Below, piece after piece: positions 34,847 through 44,031 of a DNA stretch of 50,590 nt. A program made the translations under genes and the position numbers. The notes beneath the pieces are model-generated. The model was not told where the DNA came from, ran no database searches, and saw only the letters and a program-made list of their open reading frames with translations. The number at the start of each line of letters is the position of its first letter. Positions within the stretch are counted from its first letter, which is position 1. Source of the DNA: Lactonifactor sp. BIOML-A5 (GTDB lineage Bacteria; Bacillota; Clostridia; Lachnospirales; Lachnospiraceae); the NCBI RefSeq assembly GCF_009677585.1, contig NZ_WKYV01000007.1:1-50590 (forward strand), given 5' to 3'.

Positions 34847-34965
34847 CTGCAGATATATTTTATCTGATCCTATGAAAAGTACATAAAAAATCAGTGGTTA
34901 AGTAGGAAGAAGCTTTATAAAATTTATGCAAAACAGCAAAAAAAGTATAAATTGGAAAATCAACA

Positions 34966-35019
34966 TTGACAGATATATCGTCAGGATTTATAATAAAATC
35001 ATCTTGAAACGGGTTTCAA
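34966..35019 (+). promoter_or_regulatory. rbs operon promoter and RbsR operator
   Basis: TTGACA at 34966-34971, 17-bp spacer, TATAAT at 34989-34994. A perfect palindrome TTGAAACGGGTTTCAA at 35004-35019 sits on the expected start site and has the core GAAAC..GTTTC of LacI/GalR-type operators. Binding there would block the promoter, so repression by the first gene product is inferred. Confidence 0.8.
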
Positions 35020-35048
35020 ATAACAAAGTGACATAAAAGGAGTACAAA

Positions 35049-36044
35049 ATGACAAGTATTCGGGATGTGGCAAAGCTGGCAGGGGTATCTCCGGCAACAG
35101 TATCCAGAGTAATGAACAAAACAGCGAATGTGGACAGTGTGAAGCGGCAGAGGGTTGAGCAGGCCATAAAAGAAACCGGTTTCAAACCCAATGAGGTAGC
35201 CCGCTCCTTATATAAAAAGTCCTCTAGGATTATAGGGGTGATTGTGCCAAATATCGAGAATCCATTTTTCAATGAACTGGCAGGGGCAATCGAAGAGGAG
35301 TGTGACAAAAAGGGGTATCGACTGACATTATGCAATTCTAATAATGATTTGGAAAAGGAAAAACGGAATATGAATCTCCTGAGCAGAATGAATGCAGATG
35401 GCATCATACTTATGACGAATCAGAAGGAGATAAAAGAAGAAGTAAGAAAGTGTCAGATACCGGTCATTATGCTGGACCGTCAGGTGGGAACCGGAAGTGA
35501 GATTGCATACATCCAGTCAGACCATTACATGGGGGGCCGCATGGCGATGGAACATCTTCTGGACTGTGGATGCAGAAACATTGTGCAGATGAGCGGCCCA
35601 AGCCGTTTTTCCAGTGCCAGACAGAGATTTCAGGGATACACAGATGTGTGCAGAGAAAGAAACGTGACAGCGGTTACATTAGAGTGTGAGTATGATTATG
35701 AGGACGGGTTAAAAAAGGCGGAAGAACTCATAGAGAATTATCCGGAGACCGATGGAATTATAGCGGCAAATGATATGGTAGCCATCTCCGTATACAAAGT
35801 GCTGGCAAAGAAAGGATACCGGATTCCCCAGGATATTCAGCTGATTGGATTTGACAATATAAATCTGAGCAGACTGTTTACCCCTGAGATTACTACCATA
35901 GAACAGCCCATTGCCCAGATGGGGCAGGAGGCGGTCAAGGTACTTACAGATCATATTGAAGGAAGAGAGATCCGGCGGCAGAATGTGTTCCCGGTAAGAT
36001 TGATTCCGAGAGAGACCACCGTGGATAAGCCGGTGAATAAATAA
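35049..36044 (+). CDS. rbsR: LacI-family repressor of ribose utilisation
   Basis: N-terminal LacI helix-turn-helix TSIRDVAKLAGVSPATVSRV and hinge helix with NEVARSL, then a periplasmic-binding-protein-like sensor (IIGVIVPNIENPFFNELAGA; NDMVAISV). 331 aa. RBS AAAGGAG. As the first gene of rbsRKDACB with a palindromic operator at its own start site, it most likely represses the operon and is released by ribose. Assignment to RbsR rests mainly on the neighbours. Confidence 0.9.
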   Translation: MTSIRDVAKLAGVSPATVSRVMNKTANVDSVKRQRVEQAIKETGFKPNEVARSLYKKSSRIIGVIVPNIENPFFNELAGAIEEECDKKGYRLTLCNSNNDLEKEKRNMNLLSRMNADGIILMTNQKEIKEEVRKCQIPVIMLDRQVGTGSEIAYIQSDHYMGGRMAMEHLLDCGCRNIVQMSGPSRFSSARQRFQGYTDVCRERNVTAVTLECEYDYEDGLKKAEELIENYPETDGIIAANDMVAISVYKVLAKKGYRIPQDIQLIGFDNINLSRLFTPEITTIEQPIAQMGQEAVKVLTDHIEGREIRRQNVFPVRLIPRETTVDKPVNK

Positions 36045-36062
36045 AGAAAAGGAGTAAATATA

Positions 36063-36950
36063 ATGAAAACAGCAGTTGTGGGAAGTATTAACATGGACAT
36101 GACAGTAACAGCGGAGAGAATTCCGCTAAAAGGGGAGACCTTAAAGGGAGACGAGCTTCATTATATCCCCGGAGGCAAGGGGGCCAATCAGGCTGTGGCA
36201 ATGGCAAAGCTGGGAGCAGAGGTAGAGATGTTCGGATGTGTGGGCGATGATGAGGCAGGACAGAAGCTCATAAAGAACATGCAGGAGGCAGGTGTCAGTA
36301 CTGGTCATATCAGAATTGTGAAGGATGTTCCCACAGGCATCGCCCTGATTACAGTGGGAGAGAATGACAACACCATTATCGTGGTGGCAGGCGCTAATAA
36401 CTGCGTGGATAGAGCATATGTGGACAGTATAAAAGAGGAACTTTTCCAGTGCGATATCGTGCTGCTGCAGCATGAAATTCCTCAGGAGACTGTAGAATAT
36501 GTGGTTGATATCTGCACCGGGCAGGGGATTAAAGTGGTGCTGAATCCTGCGCCTGCAAGGCCGGTAAAGCAGGGGATTCTGGAAAAGGTTACCTACCTTA
36601 CCCCTAATGAACACGAGGCGGCTATTTTATTTGGAAATGAGTGCTCCACAGAAGAACTCCTGAAAAAATATCCGGAAAAGCTTGTGATTACCCTGGGCTC
36701 CAAAGGTGTTATTACCTGCAGAAAAACTGGTGAGATTCTCCTGGTCCCAGCCAGAAAGGCAGATGTAGTGGATACCACAGGGGCGGGTGATACGCTCAAC
36801 GGAGCTTTCACCGTAGAGATTGCAAAAGGCAGGGATATAGAAAGTGCACTGAAACTGGCCAATACAGCTGCCAGCCTGTCCACAGAAAAGTTCGGGGCAC
36901 AGGGCGGTATGCCTACTCTGGAAGAAGTAATCAAGGAAATGGAAGCATAA
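36063..36950 (+). CDS. rbsK: Ribokinase
   Basis: PfkB-family kinase making ribose 5-phosphate from ribose and ATP. Motifs: N-terminal SINMDMTVTAERIPLKGET, GGKGANQAVA (substrate lid) and the catalytic anion hole/Asp motif DTTGAGDTLNGAF near residue 240. 295 aa, RBS AAAGGAG. Second gene of the ribose operon, 18 bp after rbsR. Confidence 0.95.
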   Translation: MKTAVVGSINMDMTVTAERIPLKGETLKGDELHYIPGGKGANQAVAMAKLGAEVEMFGCVGDDEAGQKLIKNMQEAGVSTGHIRIVKDVPTGIALITVGENDNTIIVVAGANNCVDRAYVDSIKEELFQCDIVLLQHEIPQETVEYVVDICTGQGIKVVLNPAPARPVKQGILEKVTYLTPNEHEAAILFGNECSTEELLKKYPEKLVITLGSKGVITCRKTGEILLVPARKADVVDTTGAGDTLNGAFTVEIAKGRDIESALKLANTAASLSTEKFGAQGGMPTLEEVIKEMEA

Positions 36951-37024
36951 AAGGTAAAATCTAAGGCCGGTATAGATTTCTTATGGGAGAAATAGATACC
37001 GGCAGAGAAAGCGGAGGAAAAAGG

Positions 37025-37435
37025 ATGAAGAAACATGGAATAGTAAACAGCGATATATCCAGGGTGCTCAGCTATATGGGACACACAGACACCATTGCAG
37101 TAGGGGACTGTGGTCTGCCTGTCCCCGATGAGACGGAGAGAATAGACCTGGCGCTGACTTTGGGAAAACCTGGTTTTATGGAAGTTTTGAAAGCGGTTTC
37201 AGAAGACATGAAAGTAGAAAAGATTGTATTGGCTGAAGAAATAAAAGAAAAGAATCCAGCTATTCTGAGCGAGATTAAGGAACTTTTTCAGGTTATAGAA
37301 ACCGGTTTCAACGTGGAGTTTGTTTCCCATGAGGAACTAAAAAAGCAGACAAAACAATGCAGGGCAGTAATTCGTACCGGTGAGACAACGCCCTATGCGA
37401 ATATTATTTTGCAGTCTGGCTGTATATTTTCGTAG
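37025..37435 (+). CDS. rbsD: D-ribose pyranase
   Basis: Interconverts beta-pyranose and beta-furanose forms of ribose so that ribokinase gets its substrate. It has family N-terminus MKKHGIVNSDISRVLSYMGHTD with catalytic His, CGLPVPDETERIDLAL, and the C-terminal RTGETTPYANIILQSG with the ligand Tyr. 136 aa from ATG 37025 with GGAGG upstream. An open frame back to 36983 has no site. Confidence 0.94.
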   Translation: MKKHGIVNSDISRVLSYMGHTDTIAVGDCGLPVPDETERIDLALTLGKPGFMEVLKAVSEDMKVEKIVLAEEIKEKNPAILSEIKELFQVIETGFNVEFVSHEELKKQTKQCRAVIRTGETTPYANIILQSGCIFS

Positions 37436-37480
37436 TTAGAATGCTGTATAGGACAGCAAGAAGGAAGGGAGGAAGTTGCC

Positions 37481-38968
37481 ATGCAGATAGAGATGAAGGG
37501 GATTGACAAATCCTTTGGACAGAATCAGGTGCTGAAGGATGCCGGGTTTGTGCTGGCTCCCGGCGAGGTACATGCATTAATGGGGGAAAACGGCGCCGGC
37601 AAGTCTACGTTAATGAAGATTCTTACAGGAGTGTATACCAGAGATGGGGGAACGGTAACCGTAGACGGGAAGGAAGTGCTGTTTAAGAACCCTCAGGAGG
37701 CCGAGAGAGCCGGCATTGTGTTTATCCATCAGGAATTAAATGTACTGTTTGACCTCACAGTGGAAGAGAATCTGTTTCTGGGCAGAGAGATTAGAAACCG
37801 GCTGGGGATGTGCAATCAGAAGGCCATGAGAAAGAAAGCGGAAGCAACCCTGGAAAAGCTTGGGGTTCAGATTCCCGTTGATCGGGTAATGTCTGAGCTT
37901 TCTGTGGGACAGCAGCAGATGATTGAAATCTGCAAAGCCCTTATGGTGGATGCCAGGGTGATTATTATGGATGAACCTACCGCTGCCCTTACCCAGAGCG
38001 AGACGGCAGTGCTTTTTGAGGTGATTCAGTCTTTGAGGAAAAAAGGGGTGTCTATTGTCTATATCTCTCATCGGATGGAAGAGATTTTTGAATTGTGCGA
38101 CAGGATCACCGTGCTTCGGGATGGATCCTATATAGGGACAAAGAACATTCCTGAGACGAATATGAATGAAATTGTTAAAATGATGATAGGGCGTGAAATC
38201 GGAGAGCGTTATCCGAAAAGGGAGGTTACCATAGGAAGAGAGATGCTCCGGGTTGAAGGACTGACAAAAAAGGGAGTGTTTCAGGATGTGAACTTTTCTG
38301 TGCACGCCGGTGAAGTGCTGGGAGTATCCGGCCTGATGGGTGCAGGCCGGACGGAGATCATGCAGACTATCTTCGGAAATCTGTCCTGGGATCAGGGAAA
38401 TATTTATATTGACGGCCGGAAGGCTACGATAAAGAATCCGCTTCACGCTATGGAGCAAGGCATTGGTTTTATCACAGAAGACCGAAAGACCGAGGGGCTT
38501 ATGCTGGAAGAGAGCATCAAAAATAATATCTCCCTGGCAAATCTGGGGCGGATCTCAGGAAAGGCCGGAGTTATCAGCAGAGCGGCGGAGGATGAACTTG
38601 TGGGCAAGGCGATAGAAGAGCTCCGCATCAAATGCTTTGGTCCTTTCCACGAATGCAATAATTTAAGCGGAGGAAACCAGCAGAAGGTAGTCTTTGCCAA
38701 ATGGATTTATACGAATCCCAGAATTCTGATACTGGATGAGCCAACCAGGGGTGTGGACATAGGCGCAAAAAAGGAAATATACAGTATTATTAATGAGCTG
38801 GCAGCCAAGGGCGTAGCAATTATCATGGTATCATCAGAACTGCCGGAAATACTTGGAATGAGCGATCGGATTATGGTTGTGCGGGAAGGGCTGATTCGGG
38901 GAATCATTGCTCAGGAAGAGGCAAATCAGGAAAAAGTAATGACATTAGCTACGGGAGGTACCTTATAA
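37481..38968 (+). CDS. rbsA: Ribose ABC importer, double ATPase subunit
   Basis: Cytoplasmic ATPase of the CUT2 sugar importer with two ABC domains in tandem. Domain 1: Walker A GENGAGKST, signature LSVGQQQ, Walker B IIMDEPTAAL. Domain 2: the usual altered Walker A (GLMGAGRTE), signature LSGGNQQKV, Walker B LILDEPTRGVD. 495 aa, typical. RBS GGAGG. The last base of its stop is the first base of the rbsC start. Confidence 0.95.
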   Translation: MQIEMKGIDKSFGQNQVLKDAGFVLAPGEVHALMGENGAGKSTLMKILTGVYTRDGGTVTVDGKEVLFKNPQEAERAGIVFIHQELNVLFDLTVEENLFLGREIRNRLGMCNQKAMRKKAEATLEKLGVQIPVDRVMSELSVGQQQMIEICKALMVDARVIIMDEPTAALTQSETAVLFEVIQSLRKKGVSIVYISHRMEEIFELCDRITVLRDGSYIGTKNIPETNMNEIVKMMIGREIGERYPKREVTIGREMLRVEGLTKKGVFQDVNFSVHAGEVLGVSGLMGAGRTEIMQTIFGNLSWDQGNIYIDGRKATIKNPLHAMEQGIGFITEDRKTEGLMLEESIKNNISLANLGRISGKAGVISRAAEDELVGKAIEELRIKCFGPFHECNNLSGGNQQKVVFAKWIYTNPRILILDEPTRGVDIGAKKEIYSIINELAAKGVAIIMVSSELPEILGMSDRIMVVREGLIRGIIAQEEANQEKVMTLATGGTL

Positions 38969-39909
38969 TGAATGAAAATAAGAAAAAAGTTTTAAACTAT
39001 GCCCAGGACTTCGGAGCTCTGATTGCTCTGGTGGTATTAATCCTGGGAATCAGTATCGCAAGCCCTGAATTCAGAACCTGGTCCAACTTTTTATCACTGC
39101 TGCGTCAGTCTTCCATCAACGGACTGATTGCATTTGGTATGACATGTGTAATTCTCACAGATGCCATTGACCTGTCTGTAGGTTCCGTGCTGGCGCTCAG
39201 TACGGCTCTGTGTGCAGGTATGATTACAGCCGGAGTTCCGGCAGGTCTGGCTATGATTCTGGCTCTTATCCTGGGAGCCGCCCTGGGTGTTGTCAGCGGT
39301 GTTTTGGTTACAAAGGGACGTCTCCAGCCGTTTATCGCTACACTGATTACTATGACCGTGTACCGGGGACTGACTATGATCTTTACCAATGGAAAACCCA
39401 TTTCCAATCTGGGTGACAGCTTTGTCCTTAAATTAGTAGGAAAAGGGAACTTTTATCATATACCTATCCCAGTCATTCTTCTGATTCTTATTTTCCTGAT
39501 CTTCTTCTTTCTGCTGAACAAGACAACGTTTGGAAGACGGGTTTACGCAACCGGCAGCAACTGGAAGTCTGCGAAGCTGGCAGGGGTAAATATACATAAG
39601 ACAAAGATTATCGTGTATGGTATCTCCGGCCTTATGGCAGCACTCTCCGGACTGATTCTTCTCTCCAGATTAGGATCGGCCCAGCCCACACTGGGGGACG
39701 GGTATGAACTGGATGCTATCGCTGCGGTAGCCTTGGGCGGAACCAGTATGAGCGGAGGAAGAGGTAAGATTTACGGAACATTTATTGGTGTGCTGATTAT
39801 AGCGGTGCTGAACAACGGTCTCAACATTCTGGGGGTATCCTCTTACTATCAGGATGTTATCAAAGGCCTGGTTATTCTTGTAGCTGTATTATCTGATAGA
39901 AAAAGATAG
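38968..39909 (+). CDS. rbsC: Ribose ABC importer, permease subunit
   Basis: Inner-membrane CUT2 permease, 313 aa with about 9-10 spans. Conserved EAA-like/cytoplasmic loop GRRVYATGSNWKSAKLAGVN and the family motif TDAIDLSVGSVLALS are present. It is directly coupled to rbsA by a 1-bp overlap. Forms the channel with a second copy of itself and the RbsA ATPase. Confidence 0.95.
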   Translation: MNENKKKVLNYAQDFGALIALVVLILGISIASPEFRTWSNFLSLLRQSSINGLIAFGMTCVILTDAIDLSVGSVLALSTALCAGMITAGVPAGLAMILALILGAALGVVSGVLVTKGRLQPFIATLITMTVYRGLTMIFTNGKPISNLGDSFVLKLVGKGNFYHIPIPVILLILIFLIFFFLLNKTTFGRRVYATGSNWKSAKLAGVNIHKTKIIVYGISGLMAALSGLILLSRLGSAQPTLGDGYELDAIAAVALGGTSMSGGRGKIYGTFIGVLIIAVLNNGLNILGVSSYYQDVIKGLVILVAVLSDRKR

Positions 39910-39921
39910 GGGGAAGAACTC

Positions 39922-40854
39922 ATGAAAAGATTTACGTTCCTTAAAAAATGTGCGGTATTTGCGGCAGCCATCGCTTTGGCAGCCGGCCTTGCGGGCTGCA
40001 ATGCGATTACGATCGATGGGGAGGATACCTCAGAAGGTTCTGCAAAAGGGGGGAATGCCATTGGCTTTTCTGTCTCAACCCTGAATAATCCATTTTTTGT
40101 ATCTCTGGCAGACGGGGCTAAAGCTAAGGCGGAAGAAGAGGGAGCAAACCTGATCGTGGTAGATGCAGGGGATGACGCGGCGAAGCAGACCAGTGACATA
40201 GAAGATTTAATCTCCAGAAATGTAGGGGTATTGATTGTGAATCCGGTGGATTCCGACGCAGTTGCCCCGGCTGTAAAAAATGCGGTATCCAAAGGGATTA
40301 AGGTCATTGCCGTTGACCGGGTAGTAAACGGAGTGGAGGTTGACTGTCAGATTGCGTCTGATAATGTGGCGGGTGCCAAAATGGCAACTGAGTATCTGGA
40401 AGAGCTCATCGGAAAAGGCGCCAAGGTTGCGGAACTGGAAGGCGTACCGGGGGCATCTGCCACCATTGACAGAGGAGAGGGATTCCATCAGGTGGCAGAT
40501 ACGGCTTTTGATGTGGTGGCAAGTCAGACTGCAAACTTTAACCGTGCGGAGGGCATGACGGTAATGGAAAATATTCTCCAGTCAGACAGCAGTATTCAAG
40601 GGGTATTTGCCCACAACGATGAGATGGCGCTGGGGGCTGTGGAGGCCATTGCCGCCTCAGGAAAAGATATTAAAGTGGTAGGATTTGATGCCACGGATGA
40701 TGCCCAGGAGGCTGTAAAAGCAGGGAAGATGGCAGCAACAGTTGCTCAGAAGCCTGACAAGATGGGGGAAACCGCTGTTGCAGCTGCACTTCAGATTTTG
40801 GCAGGAGAAACGGTAGATCCATCCATACCGGTAGAAGTAGAACTTATAAAATAG
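39922..40854 (+). CDS. rbsB: Ribose-binding lipoprotein
   Basis: Cell-surface binding lipoprotein that delivers ribose to RbsAC. It has a lipoprotein signal with lipobox LAGC (Cys26) and a periplasmic binding protein type 1 fold: IGFSVSTLNNPFFVSLADGAK, ISRNVGVLIVNPVDSDA, GVFAHNDEMALGA. 310 aa. RBS GGGGGAAG. Last gene of the operon; a terminator-like hairpin follows. Confidence 0.95.
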   Translation: MKRFTFLKKCAVFAAAIALAAGLAGCNAITIDGEDTSEGSAKGGNAIGFSVSTLNNPFFVSLADGAKAKAEEEGANLIVVDAGDDAAKQTSDIEDLISRNVGVLIVNPVDSDAVAPAVKNAVSKGIKVIAVDRVVNGVEVDCQIASDNVAGAKMATEYLEELIGKGAKVAELEGVPGASATIDRGEGFHQVADTAFDVVASQTANFNRAEGMTVMENILQSDSSIQGVFAHNDEMALGAVEAIAASGKDIKVVGFDATDDAQEAVKAGKMAATVAQKPDKMGETAVAAALQILAGETVDPSIPVEVELIK

Positions 40855-40868
40855 CAGAAGAAAAATAG

Positions 40869-40905
40869 GTTAGGACGTTGTTTTTATGAAAAAATGACGT
40901 CCTAA
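40869..40905 (+). terminator. Terminator of the rbs operon
   Basis: TTAGGACGT pairs with ACGTCCTAA, with inner TTTTT/AAAAA pairing, followed by a T-rich stretch. Confidence 0.75.
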
Positions 40906-40906
40906 A

Positions 40907-40935
40907 TTGTATTTTAAATAATTATGTAGTATAAT
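40907..40935 (+). promoter_or_regulatory. Promoter of the DUF5685 cluster
   Basis: TTGTAT at 40907-40912, 17-bp spacer, TATAAT at 40930-40935. Confidence 0.7.
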
Positions 40936-40972
40936 CCGGTATAAAGGCTAAAAATAAGTGGAGAACTGATAG

Positions 40973-41830
40973 ATGTTTGGATATGTTACGATTTATAAAC
41001 CTGAGCTGAAAGTAAAGGACTACTATAAGTATAAAGCATACTACTGCGGCCTGTGCCAGACCTTGAAAGAAAAATACGGGTTTACTGGGCAGATGACTCT
41101 GACGTATGATTTTACTTTTGTTACCCTTTTATTGACATCTTTGTATGAAAGTGAGTCCAGGATGTCTATGAAACACTGTAAAGTGCATCCGGTGAAAAAG
41201 ACCGGGATGCTCCAGAATGAAATTACGGAATATGCCGCAGAGATGAATCTGCTTTTAGCCTATTATCATTTCCTGGATGACTGGAAGGATGAAAGAAAAC
41301 TAACCGGTCTCTCCGGGATTCATGCTTTAAAAAGCAAAGCGTCCGGGGTCATCAGAAAATATCCGAAAAAATGCAAGAAAATTTACACCTGTCTGGAAGA
41401 ACTGTCCCGCTGTGAAGAGGCAAATGAGACAAGTATTGATAAAGTGGCAGGATGTTTCGGAAGGCTTATGGAAGAGCTCTTTATCTACCGAAGGGATCAG
41501 TGGGAGGAAGGCCTTAGAAGGCTTGCCTTTTATCTGGGGAAATTTATCTACATTATGGATGCCTATGATGATTTGGAAAAAGACAGGGAGAAAGGAAATT
41601 ACAATCCTCTGAATTTCCTTTATGAAAAAGAAGAAAATGAAGTCTATGAAGAAGAGTGCCGGCAGATGATGACCATGATGATGGCAGAATGCAGCAGTGA
41701 GTTTGAAAAGCTGCCCTGCCTGTTAGACGCGGATATCCTGAGGAATATCCTGTATGCAGGCGTCTGGACTAAATATGATAAAATTCAAAAAGACAGGAAA
41801 GAAGGAAAGGAACAAAAAAATGGTAAATGA
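40973..41830 (+). CDS. DUF5685 family protein
   Basis: Function unknown. The 285-aa soluble, mostly helical protein starts [25 protein letters not shown] and has a conserved CGLC pair early on. Two Asp-rich segments, DDWKDERK (about 104-111) and DAYDDLEKD (about 195-203), recall the paired metal motifs of all-helical prenyl-synthase-like folds; this is only a resemblance. The last 11 bases overlap the J-domain gene, so the two are translationally linked. Confidence 0.75.
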   Translation: MFGYVTIYKPELKVKDYYKYKAYYCGLCQTLKEKYGFTGQMTLTYDFTFVTLLLTSLYESESRMSMKHCKVHPVKKTGMLQNEITEYAAEMNLLLAYYHFLDDWKDERKLTGLSGIHALKSKASGVIRKYPKKCKKIYTCLEELSRCEEANETSIDKVAGCFGRLMEELFIYRRDQWEEGLRRLAFYLGKFIYIMDAYDDLEKDREKGNYNPLNFLYEKEENEVYEEECRQMMTMMMAECSSEFEKLPCLLDADILRNILYAGVWTKYDKIQKDRKEGKEQKNGK

Positions 41831-42455
41831 TCCATACAGCATTTTGGGAATCTCACCAAATGCCTCCAATGATGAAGTAAAGAAGGCTTACAGGGATCTA
41901 AGCAGAAAATATCATCCGGATTCTTATGTGGATAATCCTCTGGCAGACCTGGCGGAGGAGAAATTTAAAGAGGTGCAGGAAGCCTACGATCAAATTATGA
42001 AAGACAGAGAGGGCGGATATGCCGGGGCAGGGTATTCCCAAAGCGGTTATCAGGATGCCGGCACAAGCTACAGCCAGGACAGCAGTGAGGATATGGTACA
42101 GCTGAATGCGGCTGTGAATTATATAAACTCCCGCCATTACCGGGAGGCCCTGAACGTTTTGACCCGGATGAGCAGAAGAAGTGCCAGATGGTACTACTGC
42201 AGCGCTGCAGCCAATGCAGGAATCGGGAATAATGTGGAGGCTTTGAATCATGCCCGTCAGGCTGTGAATATGGAACCCAACAATCCGGAATATACGAACC
42301 TTCTGAATCAGCTCCAGTGGAGTTCTCAGAGGTATCAGACGAACAGCTACGGGGGCGGCCGGCCGGCATATTCTACCGGGAATTTCTGCTGTGATTTGTG
42401 GTGTGCTGACAGTTGCTGTGAATGTATGGGAGGAGATCTCTGTCCATGTATTTAA
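41820..42455 (+). CDS. J-domain protein with Cys-rich tail
   Basis: Probable DnaK co-chaperone. J domain at residues 4-65 ([25 protein letters not shown]) with the HPD motif in KYHPDSY. Then a Gly/Ser/Tyr linker, a TPR-like helical repeat region (about 95-165) and a C-terminus [21 protein letters not shown] with nine Cys, which could bind metal or membrane. No DnaJ zinc-finger repeats. 211 aa from ATG 41820, overlapping the DUF5685 stop. Confidence 0.85.
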   Translation: MVNDPYSILGISPNASNDEVKKAYRDLSRKYHPDSYVDNPLADLAEEKFKEVQEAYDQIMKDREGGYAGAGYSQSGYQDAGTSYSQDSSEDMVQLNAAVNYINSRHYREALNVLTRMSRRSARWYYCSAAANAGIGNNVEALNHARQAVNMEPNNPEYTNLLNQLQWSSQRYQTNSYGGGRPAYSTGNFCCDLWCADSCCECMGGDLCPCI

Positions 42456-42979
42456 AAGGAAAGAGGATGGCAGTTGGGGGCCTGTCGCTGGCCCTTGCGG
42501 TAGTATTCATTGTGCTCAGCGGCATCATTGAGACTAATACACTGTTTCTTTTAGCTGCCGCATCTTTTTTTGTGGGAATTATCATCCGTGAATTTAATCT
42601 GCGGATGGGAGTGGCATTTTATATTGCGGCCATTATATTAGGAGTATTGGTTGCCCCTAACAAGCTGTACTGTATTACCTTCGCAGCCATGGGATTCTAT
42701 GTCCTGATGGTAGAGGTATCCTGGGTGGCCCTGGGAAAAACCAAACGGTTTCAAAACAGAAAAGCGGTTTTCTGGATTATGAAATATCTGGTTTTTAATG
42801 TTATGTACCTTCCCATGCTGTACTTCTTTCCCAAACTCTTATTTGCAGGGGAAGTGCATGGAGGAGTAATGCTGGCTTTTATCGCAGGCGGTCAGGTGGT
42901 TTTGTTTATATTTGACAGGGCGTACGAATATTTTCAGGTGCAGGTGTGGAATAAATTCAGAAAGCGTCTGGGGCTTTAG
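42446..42979 (+). CDS. Small integral membrane protein, unknown
   Basis: 177 aa with about five or six hydrophobic spans ([41 protein letters not shown], and others) and short basic loops. The fold recalls small energy-coupling or DUF2232-type proteins, but I do not recognise the family. GGAGGAG at 42428-42434 supports ATG 42446, which overlaps the end of the J-domain gene by 10 bp. Part of the DUF5685 operon. Confidence 0.65.
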   Translation: MYLKGKRMAVGGLSLALAVVFIVLSGIIETNTLFLLAAASFFVGIIIREFNLRMGVAFYIAAIILGVLVAPNKLYCITFAAMGFYVLMVEVSWVALGKTKRFQNRKAVFWIMKYLVFNVMYLPMLYFFPKLLFAGEVHGGVMLAFIAGGQVVLFIFDRAYEYFQVQVWNKFRKRLGL

Positions 42980-43081
42980 GTTAGGCTGATTGTGTTGCTG
43001 CATATTATTCCTTCACAGGGAATGGTATTATAAAAAGAACATGAAAACATTACCAACAAATGCAAAAAAGGAGAGAAATTT

Positions 43082-43795
43082 ATGGAAATGGTGTCAATCG
43101 CAAAGGAATTACAGGAGAATGCATATCCGGGACGCGGTATTGTTCTTGGACGATCCGCTGACGGAACAAAGGCAGTGGCAGCTTACTTTATTATGGGAAG
43201 AAGTGAGAACAGCAGAAACCGTATCTTCGTAGAAGACGGGGAGGGAATCCGCACCCAGGCTTACGACCCTTCTAAAATGCAGGATCCCAGTCTCATTATC
43301 TATGCACCTGTAAGAGTGCTGGGCAATAAGACCATTGTCACAAACGGAGATCAGACAGATACAATCTACGAGGGAATGGATCGGCAGATGACCTTTGAGC
43401 AGTCTCTCCGCTCCAGAGAATTTGAGCCGGACGCACCCAATTATACCCCCAGGATCTCCGGTGTTATGCATGTAGAAAACGGAACATACAGCTATGCAAT
43501 GTCTATCTTAAAAAGCAACAACGGAAACCCTGATTCCTGCAACCGTTATACCTTTGCCTATGAAAATGCAGCAGCAGGGGAAGGACACTTTATCCATACA
43601 TATAAATGTGACGGCAATCCTCTCCCAAGCTTTGAGGGAGAGCCCACCCTGGTTGATATTCCGGATGACATTGACGCCTTTACCGATACGTTATGGACCA
43701 GCCTGAATGAAGACAATAAAGTATCCCTGTTCGTACGTTTTATTGATATTACTACAGGGGACTACGAGACAAGAATTGTGAATAAGAATAAATAA
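43082..43795 (+). CDS. IMP cyclohydrolase, PurO-like family
   Basis: Last step of de novo purine synthesis, closing FAICAR to IMP. The 237-aa protein has the family N-terminus ELQENAYPGRGIVLGRSADG, then YFIMGRSENSRNRIF and RNPDSCNRYTF-type motifs of the stand-alone cyclohydrolase family rather than the bifunctional PurH. RBS AAAGGAGAG at 43067-43075. No other pur gene is nearby. The REP-like palindrome begins 16 bp after its stop. Confidence 0.82.
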   Translation: MEMVSIAKELQENAYPGRGIVLGRSADGTKAVAAYFIMGRSENSRNRIFVEDGEGIRTQAYDPSKMQDPSLIIYAPVRVLGNKTIVTNGDQTDTIYEGMDRQMTFEQSLRSREFEPDAPNYTPRISGVMHVENGTYSYAMSILKSNNGNPDSCNRYTFAYENAAAGEGHFIHTYKCDGNPLPSFEGEPTLVDIPDDIDAFTDTLWTSLNEDNKVSLFVRFIDITTGDYETRIVNKNK

Positions 43796-43811
43796 TAAGT
43801 TTGGTGCATTT

Positions 43812-43865
43812 GGGGACGTGTTCTTTCTAAAAGGAACACGTCCCCAAATCGATCCGGCCTGTCCC
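43812..43865 (+). repeat. Solitary REP-like palindrome
   Basis: GGGGACGTGTTCTTT and AAGGAACACGTCCCC form a 15-bp stem with CTAA loop at 43812-43845, followed by GGCCTGTCCC (43856-43865). It is the same hairpin plus tag as beside the RAYT gene at 1.6 and 2.5 kb, more than 41 kb away, and it may double as a terminator. Confidence 0.85.
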
Positions 43866-43971
43866 TTTTTAAGAAGGGTGTGCGGAAAAACAAATAAAGA
43901 ATAGAAATAATACAGTAAGCGTTAACTATAGTCTGATAAGTTACATTTTATAGAGAACAGTTCAAAATATA

Positions 43972-44000
43972 TTGACACGTTAAAGGTATTATGATATTAT
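43972..44000 (+). promoter_or_regulatory. Promoter of the FadR-larA-TRAP cluster
   Basis: TTGACA at 43972-43977, 17-bp spacer, TATTAT at 43995-44000, just upstream of the regulator gene. Confidence 0.65.
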
Positions 44001-44031
44001 CGGCCTATAAAGGAACTTGGATGGTGATGAT

